From positions 1 through 61,906 of the forward strand of contig OMYS01000006.1 of the NCBI GenBank assembly GCA_900315305.1: a DNA stretch of 61,906 bases, read 5' to 3'. The stretch is from an uncultured Eubacteriales bacterium. Lineage in GTDB: Bacteria > Bacillota > Clostridia > Lachnospirales > Lachnospiraceae. Shown piece by piece: positions 34,707-43,061 of the stretch. Position 1 is the first letter of the stretch; every line of letters starts with the position of its first letter. The notes below the pieces were generated by a model. The model searched no databases and was not told the DNA's origin. It was given only the letters and a program-made list of their open reading frames with translations. A program made the position numbers and the translations under genes.

Positions 34707-35534
34707 TTACATGATTTCCATCTTCGCACCCGCATCGAGCGCATTTCCGTCCATCAGGCTGACCGCGTCAATAATGCGGTTTCTAAGCGTCGCATTTCCC
34801 TCATAAGATGCGAGGTGTGCGCGTCCCGTCTCTCCGGCAAGTCCCATCGCCGCGACGGCCGCTGCCGCCGCCTGCAGCTTCCGCTCCTTATTTGCAACGA
34901 GAAATGCGGTCATCATACCGGAGAGCTGGCAGCCGGTCCCCGTGATCCGCCCCATCTCCGGGCAGCCGTTCCTGATCACATAGCAGTCCGTCCCGTCCGT
35001 CACGAGATCAATCGCACCCGTGACCGCGAGGATCGTGTGCATCTTTCCTGCCGCCTCCTTCAGAAAATGAACGGCGCTGTCAAGCGTCTCCTCCGTGACC
35101 GCATCAGCGGCGTCCGCGTCGACTCCCTTCGTTGTGCCGGAGCCGACGATCAGCGTCTTGATCTCGGACATATTTCCGCGGATCGCATCAAACCGTACCC
35201 CATCCATGAGATCGAGCGCCGTATTGGTCCGGAGCGACGAGGCGCCTGCACCGACCGGATCGAGCAGAATCGGATGTCCAAGGCTCTCCGCCTTCACGCC
35301 CGCAGCCTTCATCGACTCGACCGTCCGCGCGTTCATCGTGCCGATATTGATGCAGAGCCCGCCGCAGATCGATGTGATCTCCTCGACCTCGCCGACGTCG
35401 TCGGACATAATCGGGCTCGCGCCGCAGGCGAGAATGACATTTGCGACGTCATTGACCGTGACATAATTTGTGATGCAGTGGACCAGAGGCGCCTGCGCCC
35501 TCACCGCATCAAGACACGTTCCAAGTGTACTCAT
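34707..35534 (-). CDS. thiM: Hydroxyethylthiazole kinase
   Basis: This 275-aa kinase salvages the thiazole moiety of thiamine. Conserved regions are PLVHCITNYVTVNDVANVIL, GASPIMSDD, INIGTM, LDPVGAGAS, IRGNMSEI, ILAVTGAIDLVTDG and GTGCQLSGM. I chose the ATG at 35534, which follows GGGAGGTATGGAAA; a frame extending to 35711 runs through the riboswitch terminator and is spurious. It is the first gene after the TPP riboswitch. No thiazole synthesis genes (thiG, thiH, thiS) are visible, so the operon combines pyrimidine synthesis with thiazole salvage. Confidence 0.96.
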   Translation of the reverse strand: MSTLGTCLDAVRAQAPLVHCITNYVTVNDVANVILACGASPIMSDDVGEVEEITSICGGLCINIGTMNARTVESMKAAGVKAESLGHPILLDPVGAGASSLRTNTALDLMDGVRFDAIRGNMSEIKTLIVGSGTTKGVDADAADAVTEETLDSAVHFLKEAAGKMHTILAVTGAIDLVTDGTDCYVIRNGCPEMGRITGTGCQLSGMMTAFLVANKERKLQAAAAAVAAMGLAGETGRAHLASYEGNATLRNRIIDAVSLMDGNALDAGAKMEIM

Positions 35535-35662
35535 TTTCCATACCTCCCATGAGACTGCAGGGAAACCTATGCAAATATGTGTATAAGTTGTCTCTAGTAC
35601 ATATGTCCGCCGGCGTACAGGCACACCGCGTCCTATATACTGCGGCCGGGACTTATATATAC

Positions 35663-35692
35663 AAAAAGACGGCACCCGAACGGATGCCGCCT
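35663..35692 (-). terminator. Riboswitch-controlled terminator upstream of thiM
   Basis: On the minus strand GGCGGCATCC, GTTC, GGGTGCCGTC forms a strong stem followed by TTTTTG. It lies 20 bp after the TPP aptamer and 130 bp before thiM, so it is the expression platform that should stop transcription when TPP is bound. Confidence 0.88.
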
Positions 35693-35712
35693 TCACTTGC
35701 ATATCACTCATT

Positions 35713-35797
35713 GCTCCCTACGTTGGCATTGTCCAAATCAGGTAAAAAGGTCGAAGCCAGTCGCTTCCTCTCAGCCGCCCCGTGCGGCTCCCTCGCA
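35713..35797 (-). ncRNA. TPP riboswitch (THI element)
   Basis: The minus strand carries the conserved aptamer parts in order: GGAGCCG near the 5' end, GGGGCGGCTGAGAGG (the CUGAGA core), ACCTGATTTGGACAATGCCA (the variable-stem arm with ACCTGAT and the conserved pairing), and the closing CGTAGGGAGC. The outer stem GCGAGGGAGC / GCTCCCT is typical. Position upstream of thiM with a terminator in between supports TPP-dependent transcription attenuation of thiMEDC. Confidence 0.95.
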
Positions 35798-35906
35798 GTA
35801 TGAACTTTTGTAACTATCATACCCTCGCGCCTTCCCGCTGTAAACCCCGGATCCTCCGGACATGCCCGACGCTTCCTCTTCACCGCTGTAAATAGATACA
35901 GTCCCG

Positions 35907-35935
35907 TTGTGCCTCCCCTCCGCAGGCGGTATAAT
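35907..35935 (+). promoter_or_regulatory. Candidate promoter of the NSS transporter gene
   Basis: TTGTGC (35907-35912) and a perfect TATAAT (35930-35935) are separated by 17 bp and lie 32 bp upstream of the transporter start codon. Confidence 0.5.
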
Positions 35936-35967
35936 GGCTGTCAGCACAAACTTGAAGGAGCATTATT

Positions 35968-37455
35968 ATGGCAAATGAAAAGAAACGCGAGGGCTTCGGT
36001 TCCCGCCTCGGCTTTATCCTGGTCTCCGCCGGCTGCGCGATCGGCATCGGAAATGTCTGGAAGTTTCCGTACCTCTGCGGCAAATACGGCGGCGCCGCAT
36101 TCATCCTGATCTATCTTCTGTTTCTTCTGATTCTCGGCATCCCGGTCATGGTCTGCGAGTTCGCGATCGGCCGCGCGAGCCAGCGGTCAGCGGCCCTTGC
36201 ATTTGAAAAGCTCGAGCCCGCCGGCACAAACTGGCACCGCCTGAAGTTCATCAGCATCATCGGCTGCTACATGCTCATGATGTACTACACGACCGTCGCC
36301 GGCTGGATGCTGTCCTACTGCTTCCGGAGCATCCGCGGAGATTTCGCGGGCGCCACGGCTGGCACCATCAAGAACGAGTTCTCAGGCATGCTCTCCAACG
36401 CGCCGTCGATGACCTTCTGGACCATTCTCGTCTGCCTCATCGGCTTCGCAGTCTGCTACTTCGGCATCCAGAACGGCATCGAGCGCGTGTCCAAATTCAT
36501 GATGACGGCGCTTCTCGTGCTGATGTTCATCCTCGCGGTGCACTCCGTCTTCCTGAAGGGCGCGGGCGCCGGCATCCGGTTCTACCTCGTTCCGAGCGCT
36601 TCCACGATCCGCTCGGCCGGCATCGGAACCGTCATCTTCGCGGCGATGAGCCAGGCGTTCTTCACCCTGTCCATCGGCATCGGCGCGATGCTCATTTTCG
36701 GAAGCTATCTCGGGAAGGACCGGTCACTGACCGGTGAGGCCGTCACCGTCACATCGCTCGACACGCTCGTCGCGCTGATGGCCGGCTTCATCATCATCCC
36801 GGCGTGCTTCGCCTTCGGTGTCGAGCCGGATGCGGGCCCGTCGCTGATCTTCCTCACGATCCCGAATATCTTCTCGCAAATGAAGGGCGGACAGATCTGG
36901 GGCGCGCTGTTCTTCGTATTTCTTTCATTTGCCGCGCTGACAACCGTCATCGCCGTATTTGAAAATATCATCGCGTTCGACATGGACCTCTTCGGCTGGT
37001 CGCGGAAGAAGAGCGTGCTCATCAGCGCCTGCCTCGTCATCGCGCTGAGTCTCCCGTGCGTGTTCGGCTACAACATCTGGTCGGGCTTTGCGCCGCTCGG
37101 CGAAGGAACCGCCGTGCTCGACCTCGAGGATTTCATCGTGTCGAACAACCTGCTTCCGCTCGGCAGCCTTGCATTTGTCCTCTTCTGCACAAATGCGCGC
37201 GGCTGGGGCTGGCAGAGGTTCCTCGCGGAGGCTGACGCGGGCGACGGCATGAAGTTCCCGAAGCAGTTCCGCTGGTACTTCACATTCGGCCTGCCGCTCG
37301 TCATCGTCATCATCTACCTGAAGGGCTACTACGACATCTTCTCGAAGATGGGCACGGCCGTCCTGACGGGCTGGATGATCTTCGCGTGCCTGCTTCTTCT
37401 GTTCATTTTCTGGTGCGCGTTCGGCAGAAGCAGAAAGCTTCTGAAAAAAGGATAA
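35968..37455 (+). CDS. Sodium-dependent neurotransmitter-symporter (NSS/SNF) family transporter
   Basis: This 495-aa polytopic protein matches bacterial NSS (LeuT/MhsT-like) transporters. The hallmark first unwound helix GCAIGIGNVWKFPYLCGKYGG gives the sodium- and substrate-binding residues. About 11-12 membrane segments are present. Later conserved stretches are AMSQAFFTLSIGIGAM (helix 6) and FLSFAALTTVIAVFEN (helix 8). Substrates in the family are amino acids, but which one is used here cannot be told. The start follows GAAGGAGCATTATT. The esterase gene begins 10 bp after its stop, so the two are likely cotranscribed. Confidence 0.95.
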   Translation: MANEKKREGFGSRLGFILVSAGCAIGIGNVWKFPYLCGKYGGAAFILIYLLFLLILGIPVMVCEFAIGRASQRSAALAFEKLEPAGTNWHRLKFISIIGCYMLMMYYTTVAGWMLSYCFRSIRGDFAGATAGTIKNEFSGMLSNAPSMTFWTILVCLIGFAVCYFGIQNGIERVSKFMMTALLVLMFILAVHSVFLKGAGAGIRFYLVPSASTIRSAGIGTVIFAAMSQAFFTLSIGIGAMLIFGSYLGKDRSLTGEAVTVTSLDTLVALMAGFIIIPACFAFGVEPDAGPSLIFLTIPNIFSQMKGGQIWGALFFVFLSFAALTTVIAVFENIIAFDMDLFGWSRKKSVLISACLVIALSLPCVFGYNIWSGFAPLGEGTAVLDLEDFIVSNNLLPLGSLAFVLFCTNARGWGWQRFLAEADAGDGMKFPKQFRWYFTFGLPLVIVIIYLKGYYDIFSKMGTAVLTGWMIFACLLLLFIFWCAFGRSRKLLKKG

Positions 37456-37464
37456 TATCGGAAA

Positions 37465-38610
37465 ATGTATACAACTCTGAATTCTCTGAACGATATCCGG
37501 AAGAACCCGGACGTCATGAAATGGCTTCATTTTTTATTTTCGAAGGACACGCTTGACTTCTTCCCGGAGGAATACGCGGACGATCCGCTTCGTCTCTCCG
37601 GCTACAGGGGCCACACGTCGTGGGGACAGGACCTCCGCGAGATGGCCGATCAGCTCGCGGACGCCGCGAATCTCGCGCTCGAGCTTGAGACGGGGAGGCG
37701 CGCCTGCCTGCGCCTGAAGGACTGGGAGCCGTTTGCGCCCTCAGGAAATGAGGATCTCTCCGACCCGGACACGGCATTTCTTATCACGCCGGAGACGAAG
37801 GAATCCGCCGGCGCCGCAGGTCCCGCATGCGATCATTTCTCCGCCGGACAGGCAGGCAATGACCAGACCTCTTCCGCGCGGTCAGACAACGGTCAGATCA
37901 CTTCCGCGCGGTCAGACAACGGTCAGACCTCTTCCGCGCAGTCAGGCAGCAGCAGGCCCTGCGTCATTATCTGCCCGGGCGGCGGCTACGAATTCGTGAG
38001 CTTCCAGAACGAGGGGACGCCGATCCAGACCTTCTTTGAGCAGCGCGGCTTTGCGGCCTTCATTCTGCGCTACCGCGTCGCCCCGTCCCGCTATCCGGAC
38101 CCGCAGATGGACCTGCTCCGGACCATCCGGTACGTGCGTGACAATGCAGACCGGTACGGCATCGATCCGGCCAGGATCTGTGTCACCGGCTTTTCGGCCG
38201 CCGGCCATCTCGCGGCCTCCTGCGCCGCGCTCTGCGATGAGCTTCTGCCCGGCTCCCGCCCGGACGCGCTTGTGCTCGGCTACCCGGTCATCACTATGAA
38301 GAAGGGTGTGACGCACGAGGGCAGCTTTCTCGGTCTCACGGGCGGCGATGAGTCGATGCGCGAGGCTCTCTCGTGCGAGAACCTCGTCGGTGACACCTAC
38401 CCGCCGACCTTCGTGTGGGCCTGCGAGGACGACGGCTGCGTCCCCTGTGAAAATACGCGCCTTCTCGATAAGGCCCTCACAGCCCACGGCATTCGCCACG
38501 AGGCGCATCTCTATCCGACAGGCGGCCACGGCTGCGGCCTCGCCTTCGGGAATTCAGCCTGGAGCTGGAGCCGGGACGCCGTTCATTTTCTGCGGACGAT
38601 TTTCGAGTAA
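37465..38610 (+). CDS. Alpha/beta-hydrolase (esterase, BD-FAE-like) with repeat insertion
   Basis: This 381-aa hydrolase has a catalytic domain from about residue 165. The oxyanion loop is CPGGGYEFVS, the nucleophile elbow TGFSAAGHLAAS, the Asp region ACEDDGCVP and the catalytic His TGGHGCGLA. This is the carbohydrate-esterase/acylhydrolase type. The N-terminal ~110 residues are less conserved. Residues about 112-160 are a low-complexity linker with three near-identical units (SSARSDNGQ, ITSARSDNGQ, TSSAQSGSS) encoded by DNA repeats at about 37870-37950. It is transcribed behind the NSS transporter and ends at an intrinsic terminator. The substrate is unknown. Confidence 0.88.
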   Translation: MYTTLNSLNDIRKNPDVMKWLHFLFSKDTLDFFPEEYADDPLRLSGYRGHTSWGQDLREMADQLADAANLALELETGRRACLRLKDWEPFAPSGNEDLSDPDTAFLITPETKESAGAAGPACDHFSAGQAGNDQTSSARSDNGQITSARSDNGQTSSAQSGSSRPCVIICPGGGYEFVSFQNEGTPIQTFFEQRGFAAFILRYRVAPSRYPDPQMDLLRTIRYVRDNADRYGIDPARICVTGFSAAGHLAASCAALCDELLPGSRPDALVLGYPVITMKKGVTHEGSFLGLTGGDESMREALSCENLVGDTYPPTFVWACEDDGCVPCENTRLLDKALTAHGIRHEAHLYPTGGHGCGLAFGNSAWSWSRDAVHFLRTIFE

Positions 38611-38611
38611 C

Positions 38612-38649
38612 AAAAAAGAGGTTCAGAACCTGCTCTGAGCCTCTTTTTT
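38612..38649. terminator. Intrinsic terminator after the esterase gene
   Basis: AAAAAAGAGGTTCAGA (38612-38627) pairs with TCTGAGCCTCTTTTTT (38634-38649) with one mismatch, giving U-runs in both directions. It lies directly after the esterase stop codon and before the convergent NimA-like gene end. Confidence 0.9.
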
Positions 38650-38717
38650 TGCGCATATGCGCAAGAGCTTTCACTTGTAAGGGCGGGAAGAGCCGCAGCT
38701 TCAATTGCGAAGGGACG

Positions 38718-39413
38718 TCACTTCTCCCTGACGCGCTTTCCGCTCAGATGCTCAATTCTGAGCTCGAGGCAGTGAACTCTGCTTTTCGTCGCCTCGATTT
38801 CCTTCTCGACGAGCTCCTTGTCCGGATAGTACTTGTATCCGATTTTGCGCGTAATTTCCACCGTCTCATCCCTGTCAAGGACCGGATGGATTCTGCCAAA
38901 TGCAATTACGCTCTTCCAGGTATTCCACCACTCACCGGGAGCCTTGCCCAGATTCTCCGTCACACAGAAAGACACCCTGTCATTCCGCGCGATCGAATCG
39001 ATCTTGTGCCCCGCTGATGCGCCATGAAAATAAATTTTCATGTTTTCTCTGTCAAAATAGAAATTGAGCGGGACCGCATACGGATATCCGTCGTCCCCGG
39101 AGACGGCCAGCACACCGATTTCTCCGTGTGCGAGTACATCCAGGCACTCATCCTCGGGGATCGCCTGCTTAAAGCGCCGCATCGGACGGAACTCGCCGAC
39201 ATAAGCCTTCTGCAGCACGCCGCCGGCAAGATACGCATAATCGCCTTCCTCAAGCTTCATCGCAGTGAGCGCGCGGTCCTTCGCGGGAACCGTCCGCCTC
39301 GTGCCGTCCTTCGCCTCAAGCGTCACCTCGTCCATGAGCGACGCACCATCCGGTACGCCCTCACAGCCGTAATCCATCTCGTCAATTCTGACGACCTTGT
39401 ATAAATCCTGCAT
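38718..39413 (-). CDS. Pyridoxamine 5'-phosphate oxidase-like / NimA-like flavoprotein
   Basis: This 231-aa protein has a C-terminal split-barrel flavin-binding domain (about 80-215). FKQAIPEDECLDVL, GVLAVSGDDGYPYAVPLNF, IYFHGASAGHKIDSI and VSFCVTE are typical of NimA-like nitroimidazole-resistance and related flavoproteins. The N-terminal ~75 residues (YKVVRIDEMDYGCEG and the acidic KLEEGDYAY part) are an extension that I do not recognise. The start is preceded by AAGGAGAATCT. No operon partner lies close. A reductase role on a small molecule is inferred from the fold only. Confidence 0.86.
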   Translation of the reverse strand: MQDLYKVVRIDEMDYGCEGVPDGASLMDEVTLEAKDGTRRTVPAKDRALTAMKLEEGDYAYLAGGVLQKAYVGEFRPMRRFKQAIPEDECLDVLAHGEIGVLAVSGDDGYPYAVPLNFYFDRENMKIYFHGASAGHKIDSIARNDRVSFCVTENLGKAPGEWWNTWKSVIAFGRIHPVLDRDETVEITRKIGYKYYPDKELVEKEIEATKSRVHCLELRIEHLSGKRVREK

Positions 39414-39573
39414 AGATTCTCCTTATCATGCTATGCGCCCCGGCTGATACACAAAGCGGCCTCAGGCCGCCTGCATATCCTCTGTCTCTGCCTTCCAGCC
39501 AGTTCCGGCCCAGTATCTCTGCCGCGGCAGACAAACCATATCGCTCACGCCTGTTCAGATATGCCTCAAGAGC

Positions 39574-40194
39574 TCAGCACTTACAGTCAAGGAACCGGAA
39601 CGGCTCCTTCGGATCACTCCCGAGGAACTGCATCAGTAAAAATGCAGCCCGCACGGAGACCTTCTCCTCGCTGAGTATCCGGCGCACTTCATTTTTGTCT
39701 GCCAGAAGGGCCTCAATCCACTCACTGCTCTCGTTGTCCGCCCGGCTGAGCGCACCCTTTACCGTCCCAAAGACAGCCGCTCCCGGCTCATCCGAGAAGC
39801 CCGGCGCGAGGAAGAATGGACGGCGGCAGAACGCCTCGCCTCCCGTATATTCCGTAAATGAGAGGCCTGTCTCCTCCTCCATTTCCCGCGCGGCGGCCTC
39901 GCCGGCCGTCTCGCCCGGATCGATGAGTCCCGATGGAAGGGAATAAATATACTCGTCAACCGGGAAGCGGTACTCGTGAACGAGCGCGATCCTCGGCTCC
40001 GCCTCCTCCGTGACCGCGTAGATCGTAATGCCCTCCGCTGTCAGCTCATGCGTGCGGATCTTGATTTTGTCGTCGCTGTTTCTCGTGCAGAAATAGTAGT
40101 TGCCGGGCTTTCCCGCGCGGTCCTCAAATGTCAGATGGTACATGTTGAGGAAGCGGTTGTCCGTCTGCTTTTCAATCGTCTTGATGTGTGTCAT
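39574..40194 (-). CDS. Nudix hydrolase (ADP-ribose pyrophosphatase-like)
   Basis: This 206-aa protein has the Nudix box GETAGEAAAREMEEETGL (about 95-115; the catalytic Glu residues of REMEEE are intact). It is preceded by the substrate-side beta strands with LVHEYRFPVDEYIYSLPSGL, typical of ADP-ribose/NDP-sugar pyrophosphatases. I chose the ATG at 40194 (MTHIKTIEK), preceded by AGGAGAAGAAA; a longer frame to 40263 lacks a ribosome site. The C-terminal part is helical. The exact substrate is unproven. Confidence 0.9.
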   Translation of the reverse strand: MTHIKTIEKQTDNRFLNMYHLTFEDRAGKPGNYYFCTRNSDDKIKIRTHELTAEGITIYAVTEEAEPRIALVHEYRFPVDEYIYSLPSGLIDPGETAGEAAAREMEEETGLSFTEYTGGEAFCRRPFFLAPGFSDEPGAAVFGTVKGALSRADNESSEWIEALLADKNEVRRILSEEKVSVRAAFLLMQFLGSDPKEPFRFLDCKC

Positions 40195-40287
40195 TTTCTT
40201 CTCCTGTTCACAAGCCTCAGGGCGGAAAAGCCCTTTTTGTACGCATGATTCCTGACTAATCACCGGGCAAGCCCGGCGGCCGCCTTT

Positions 40288-40731
40288 TTATTGCATATCC
40301 GGCTTCTCATTTTCGGAATCAACTGCCGAAAGAACGCCCTTCTCCCGCAGAAGCTTCTCCGTGACATCGACCATCTCAAAAACCAGCCCGTCGCAGTGCG
40401 TCTTGCGCGGAACGCCCGCCTTCGCGCTTGTCGCGAGCAGGTCCCGGCAGTCCAGCATGCCGCCGTGGCGCTCCCGGAAGCTGCGAAGGACACTGTGCAG
40501 CGTGTCCGCATCATCGATACCCGCGAGCCCGAGGACCATCATCGCGCCCGTGATCGCGCCGCATGTCGCTCCCATTTTCATGCCTGCACCAAAATGAGAG
40601 CCCAGCCGGTATGCCTGCTCCTCATCAAGCCCGATCACATCGTGAAATGCGACCAGCACGCTCTGTGCGCAGTTGTAGTGGCGCTCCGTGATGGCGCGCA
40701 CTTTTTTTGCTCTGTCCATGTAGATACTCAT
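40288..40731 (-). CDS. C_GCAxxG_C_C family protein (probable redox protein)
   Basis: This 147-aa protein has the cysteine pattern that names the family: HYNCAQSVL near residue 21, GATCGAITGAMMVLG near 57, CRDLLA near 95 and THCDGLV near 112. It resembles a helical redox or metal-binding fold common in anaerobes. Its function is not established. The start at 40731 follows AAGGAG with an 11-bp spacer; an ATG at 40719 is an alternative. It is about 95 bp downstream of the Nudix start region on the same strand, and cotranscription with the Nudix gene is possible. Confidence 0.85.
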   Translation of the reverse strand: MSIYMDRAKKVRAITERHYNCAQSVLVAFHDVIGLDEEQAYRLGSHFGAGMKMGATCGAITGAMMVLGLAGIDDADTLHSVLRSFRERHGGMLDCRDLLATSAKAGVPRKTHCDGLVFEMVDVTEKLLREKGVLSAVDSENEKPDMQ

Positions 40732-40846
40732 GATATTTGTGTCTCCTTAGTCCATACTCTGCAATTGCGGATAAAACTCACTGCAGTGCGGCAATCCTTA
40801 TTGTTTCTCTCTTTGCATCTGCTGAATAAAAGTAGGCCTATCCGTA

Positions 40847-41914
40847 TCAGTTTGTATATCCATTATACTTATGGTCTCTTTCATACTGAACGATCGTCTG
40901 CAGATTCGCATTTTCATATGAATTAAACTCAGCGGCAACCGCATCCATACTATCCGTTGTTCCCTGATACCACGACTTGCCCTCAAAATATGCCTTTACG
41001 CTCGGATCCTTCGAGAAAATATATCCATGCCGTGCATAAAGACCATTTCGTACAAGCTTTACTTCATACTCCGAAAGTCCGTTAAGATCACTATAGTCCA
41101 GATACTCGGATGATTCTACATTGATCAATGCATCAGCAGCAGGATCCGCTTCTTCGTCCGTATCATATCCTGCCGCAGCAGGCACCGGCGTTGCCGTCGG
41201 GACCGGAGTCGGTGTCGCCGTCGGAGCCAGCGTCGCTGTCGGAATCGGAGTCGGCGTTGCCTTGACAGTCGGGGTCGGCGTGGATGTCGGTGTCGGCTTC
41301 GCCGTGACACCGATGCTGATCGTGTCGCTCTCCGCTGCCGGGGTCGGCGTCGCATCAGCGCTGACAGAAGGCGTCGAGACGGATGATGATCCGGACGAGA
41401 GCTTCCCGCTCAGCGTGAAATATGCGATCGTTCCGATCACTGCCGCAGCGACGACACAGCCGACGATAATAATCGGGAGCATCGTGCTCTTCTTTTCTTC
41501 TCCGCCGTCATCCTCATCATATCCATCATCGGACGCGTCCTGACCATAGCCATCGTCCGGCGGATTTCCATAGTCCCCGTCCTGGCCGTAGCCGTCGTCC
41601 GGCGGATTTCCATAGTCCCCGTTCTCACCGTATCCATTATCCGGCATATTTCCGTAGCTCCCGGTCTCGCCGTAGCCGCCTTCCTGCGGATTCCCGTAGC
41701 TCCCGGTCTCACCATATCCGCCTTCCTGCGGAGTCCCGTAGCTCCCGGTCTGACCATAGCCGCCTTCCTGCGGATTCCCGTAATCTCCGTTCTGGCCATA
41801 GCCGCCTTCCTGCGGATTTCCCGCGCCGCTAACTTCCTCCGCTACGCGTTCTCCGCAGTTCGGACAGAAGATCGAATCATCCGGAATTTCTTTTCCACAA
41901 TGTGGACAAAACAT
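40847..41914 (-). CDS. Zinc-ribbon membrane protein with YARHG domain
   Basis: The layout of this 355-aa protein is clear. A zinc ribbon (FCPHCGKEI then FCPNCGER) occupies residues 1-23. Gly/Tyr/Gln-rich repeats follow ([13 protein letters not shown], residues 35-135), then one membrane segment (about 148-170, [17 protein letters not shown]). A Thr/Pro-rich extracellular stalk ([14 protein letters not shown], about 195-250) leads to a C-terminal YARHG domain ([14 protein letters not shown], about 290-305). YARHG domains are extracellular and of unknown binding function. The start follows GGGAGGAAAAGCATT. It is the most distal gene of the minus-strand kinase cluster, 88 bp after the next zinc-ribbon gene. 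Confidence 0.85.
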   Translation of the reverse strand: MFCPHCGKEIPDDSIFCPNCGERVAEEVSGAGNPQEGGYGQNGDYGNPQEGGYGQTGSYGTPQEGGYGETGSYGNPQEGGYGETGSYGNMPDNGYGENGDYGNPPDDGYGQDGDYGNPPDDGYGQDASDDGYDEDDGGEEKKSTMLPIIIVGCVVAAAVIGTIAYFTLSGKLSSGSSSVSTPSVSADATPTPAAESDTISIGVTAKPTPTSTPTPTVKATPTPIPTATLAPTATPTPVPTATPVPAAAGYDTDEEADPAADALINVESSEYLDYSDLNGLSEYEVKLVRNGLYARHGYIFSKDPSVKAYFEGKSWYQGTTDSMDAVAAEFNSYENANLQTIVQYERDHKYNGYTN

Positions 41915-42002
41915 AATGCTTTTCCTCCCTCATTCAAATACAGATCATCGCCGCCTGAAACCTTCAGGTCTCTCATCCCACGGTTTTAGCCGCAGGAGAA
42001 TG

Positions 42003-42581
42003 TCAATTTGAAGATGCGGCATCACTCCCTGTTGTCTCTGACGCAGCAGAACCTGTGACAGAAGAAGCCGCTGACGACGCGCCGCTCTCCGACACATACT
42101 CTGATTTCAGCGCTGGCGCCTTGAAATCATTTCCGCCGCGGTTGATGCTGATCAGGTCCAGAATCTCCCACGTAATGACGCAGGTCAGGACACCGATCAC
42201 GGCACAGAGCAGGATAAACACGGCCCTGCCCCCGCGCTTCTTCCGCGGGCGTGGCGCGCTCTCCCGGCGTCCGCCCCCTGCTGGCGCATGTCCCGGCTGC
42301 ACGAGACCCGCCGTATACTTAAGTCCCTCATCTGAGCGGCTATCCTGTGTATACAACGCCGGTCCCTGTCCTGCGGGCTGTTCGTTATCCGCGGCCATTC
42401 CCTGCCCCATATCCGCGGCCTGATCATTGCCCGGCGCCGGCCCAGTCCCTGCATTCTGTCCCATATCCATGGCCTGTCCATTATCCGGGGCCGGCCCATT
42501 TCCCGCATCCTGTCTTGCCCCGCACTCAGGGCAGAACAGAGCGTCATCCTCGATCTGTGCCCCACAGTTCTTACAGATCAT
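42003..42581 (-). CDS. Short zinc-ribbon membrane protein
   Basis: This 192-aa protein has an N-terminal zinc ribbon (ICKNCGAQI then FCPECGARQ), a low-complexity Gly/Gln/Asp/Pro-rich stretch (about 25-105), and a basic patch RPRKKRGG before a membrane helix (about 118-140, AVFILLCAVIGVLTCVITW). A short Ser/Ala-rich extracellular tail completes it. It shares its organisation with the neighbouring zinc-ribbon proteins, but lacks an obvious extracellular domain. The start follows AGGAGGAATTGGT. It is probably cotranscribed with the YARHG protein gene. Confidence 0.8.
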   Translation of the reverse strand: MICKNCGAQIEDDALFCPECGARQDAGNGPAPDNGQAMDMGQNAGTGPAPGNDQAADMGQGMAADNEQPAGQGPALYTQDSRSDEGLKYTAGLVQPGHAPAGGGRRESAPRPRKKRGGRAVFILLCAVIGVLTCVITWEILDLISINRGGNDFKAPALKSEYVSESGASSAASSVTGSAASETTGSDAASSN

Positions 42582-42626
42582 ACCAATTCCTCCTGTCTCA
42601 TCCCTTATCCTTCTGACTATTCATCC

Positions 42627-42680
42627 CCACATGCCCGGAACGCTTCGCGCTCCCCGCCGCGGGCGTGCTTAAGCGGCTTT
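42627..42680. repeat. REP-like palindromic element, left copy of a pair
   Basis: CCCGGAACGCTTCGCGCTCC (42634-42653) followed by CCCGCCGCGGGCGTGCTTAA is a clear member of the family, slightly diverged in the inner stem. Confidence 0.6.
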
Positions 42681-42747
42681 ACCACTTGCCGGCAGCTTTT
42701 CTCATTTTCCGTGCAATTCCCGGAAATGTCCAGCCGGAATCCTCCTG

Positions 42748-42888
42748 TCATTCCCCATACCGGTCGGACAGCTTCCTTCTCACCTTCCGGCGCTTCAGGC
42801 CGTAGACCAGATTTCCGATGACGAGCGCCGCAAGGCTCCCCACGGAAAGCACGATGCCCGCCAAATAACACATATCGCCTGTTGTCAT
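42748..42888 (-). CDS. Possible 46-aa single-pass membrane protein
   Basis: This short reading frame encodes MTTGDMCYLAGI, a hydrophobic helix (IVLSVGSLAALVIGNLVYGL, about 12-31) and a strongly basic tail (KRRKVRRKLSDRYGE), the profile of a small inner-membrane protein. The nearest ribosome-like GGAG is 15 bp upstream, which is poor. It sits between the zinc-ribbon gene and the kinase gene on the same strand, flanked by repeat elements. No family is recognised. Confidence 0.45.
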   Translation of the reverse strand: MTTGDMCYLAGIVLSVGSLAALVIGNLVYGLKRRKVRRKLSDRYGE

Positions 42889-42895
42889 AATTCAT

Positions 42896-43052
42896 CGATG
42901 CAGCTCCGGGGCTGCATCTCCCTCCTCTCTGCCAGCTGACCGCCAGACACGTCTGCATTACGAGTAGCTATCAGCCTCTCAGAAACTCTCTGAAGTCGTC
43001 CGGCGGGCAAGCTCTCCGTCCGGATTTCATCATTTTTCGATAGGGTGCTGAA
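42896..43052. repeat. Palindromic element fragments in the kinase to zinc-ribbon gap
   Basis: GATGCAGC, TCCGGG, GCTGCATC (about 42896-42917) is a short perfect hairpin. At about 43000-43050 the sequence GCGGGCAAGCTCTCCGTCC, then GGGTGCTGAAT, then ATTATCATTACG matches the internal part and the right end of the full-length element at 31511-31662. The gap of ~480 bp between the genes otherwise holds only the 46-aa frame. Confidence 0.5.
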
Positions 43053-43061
43053 TCATTATCA

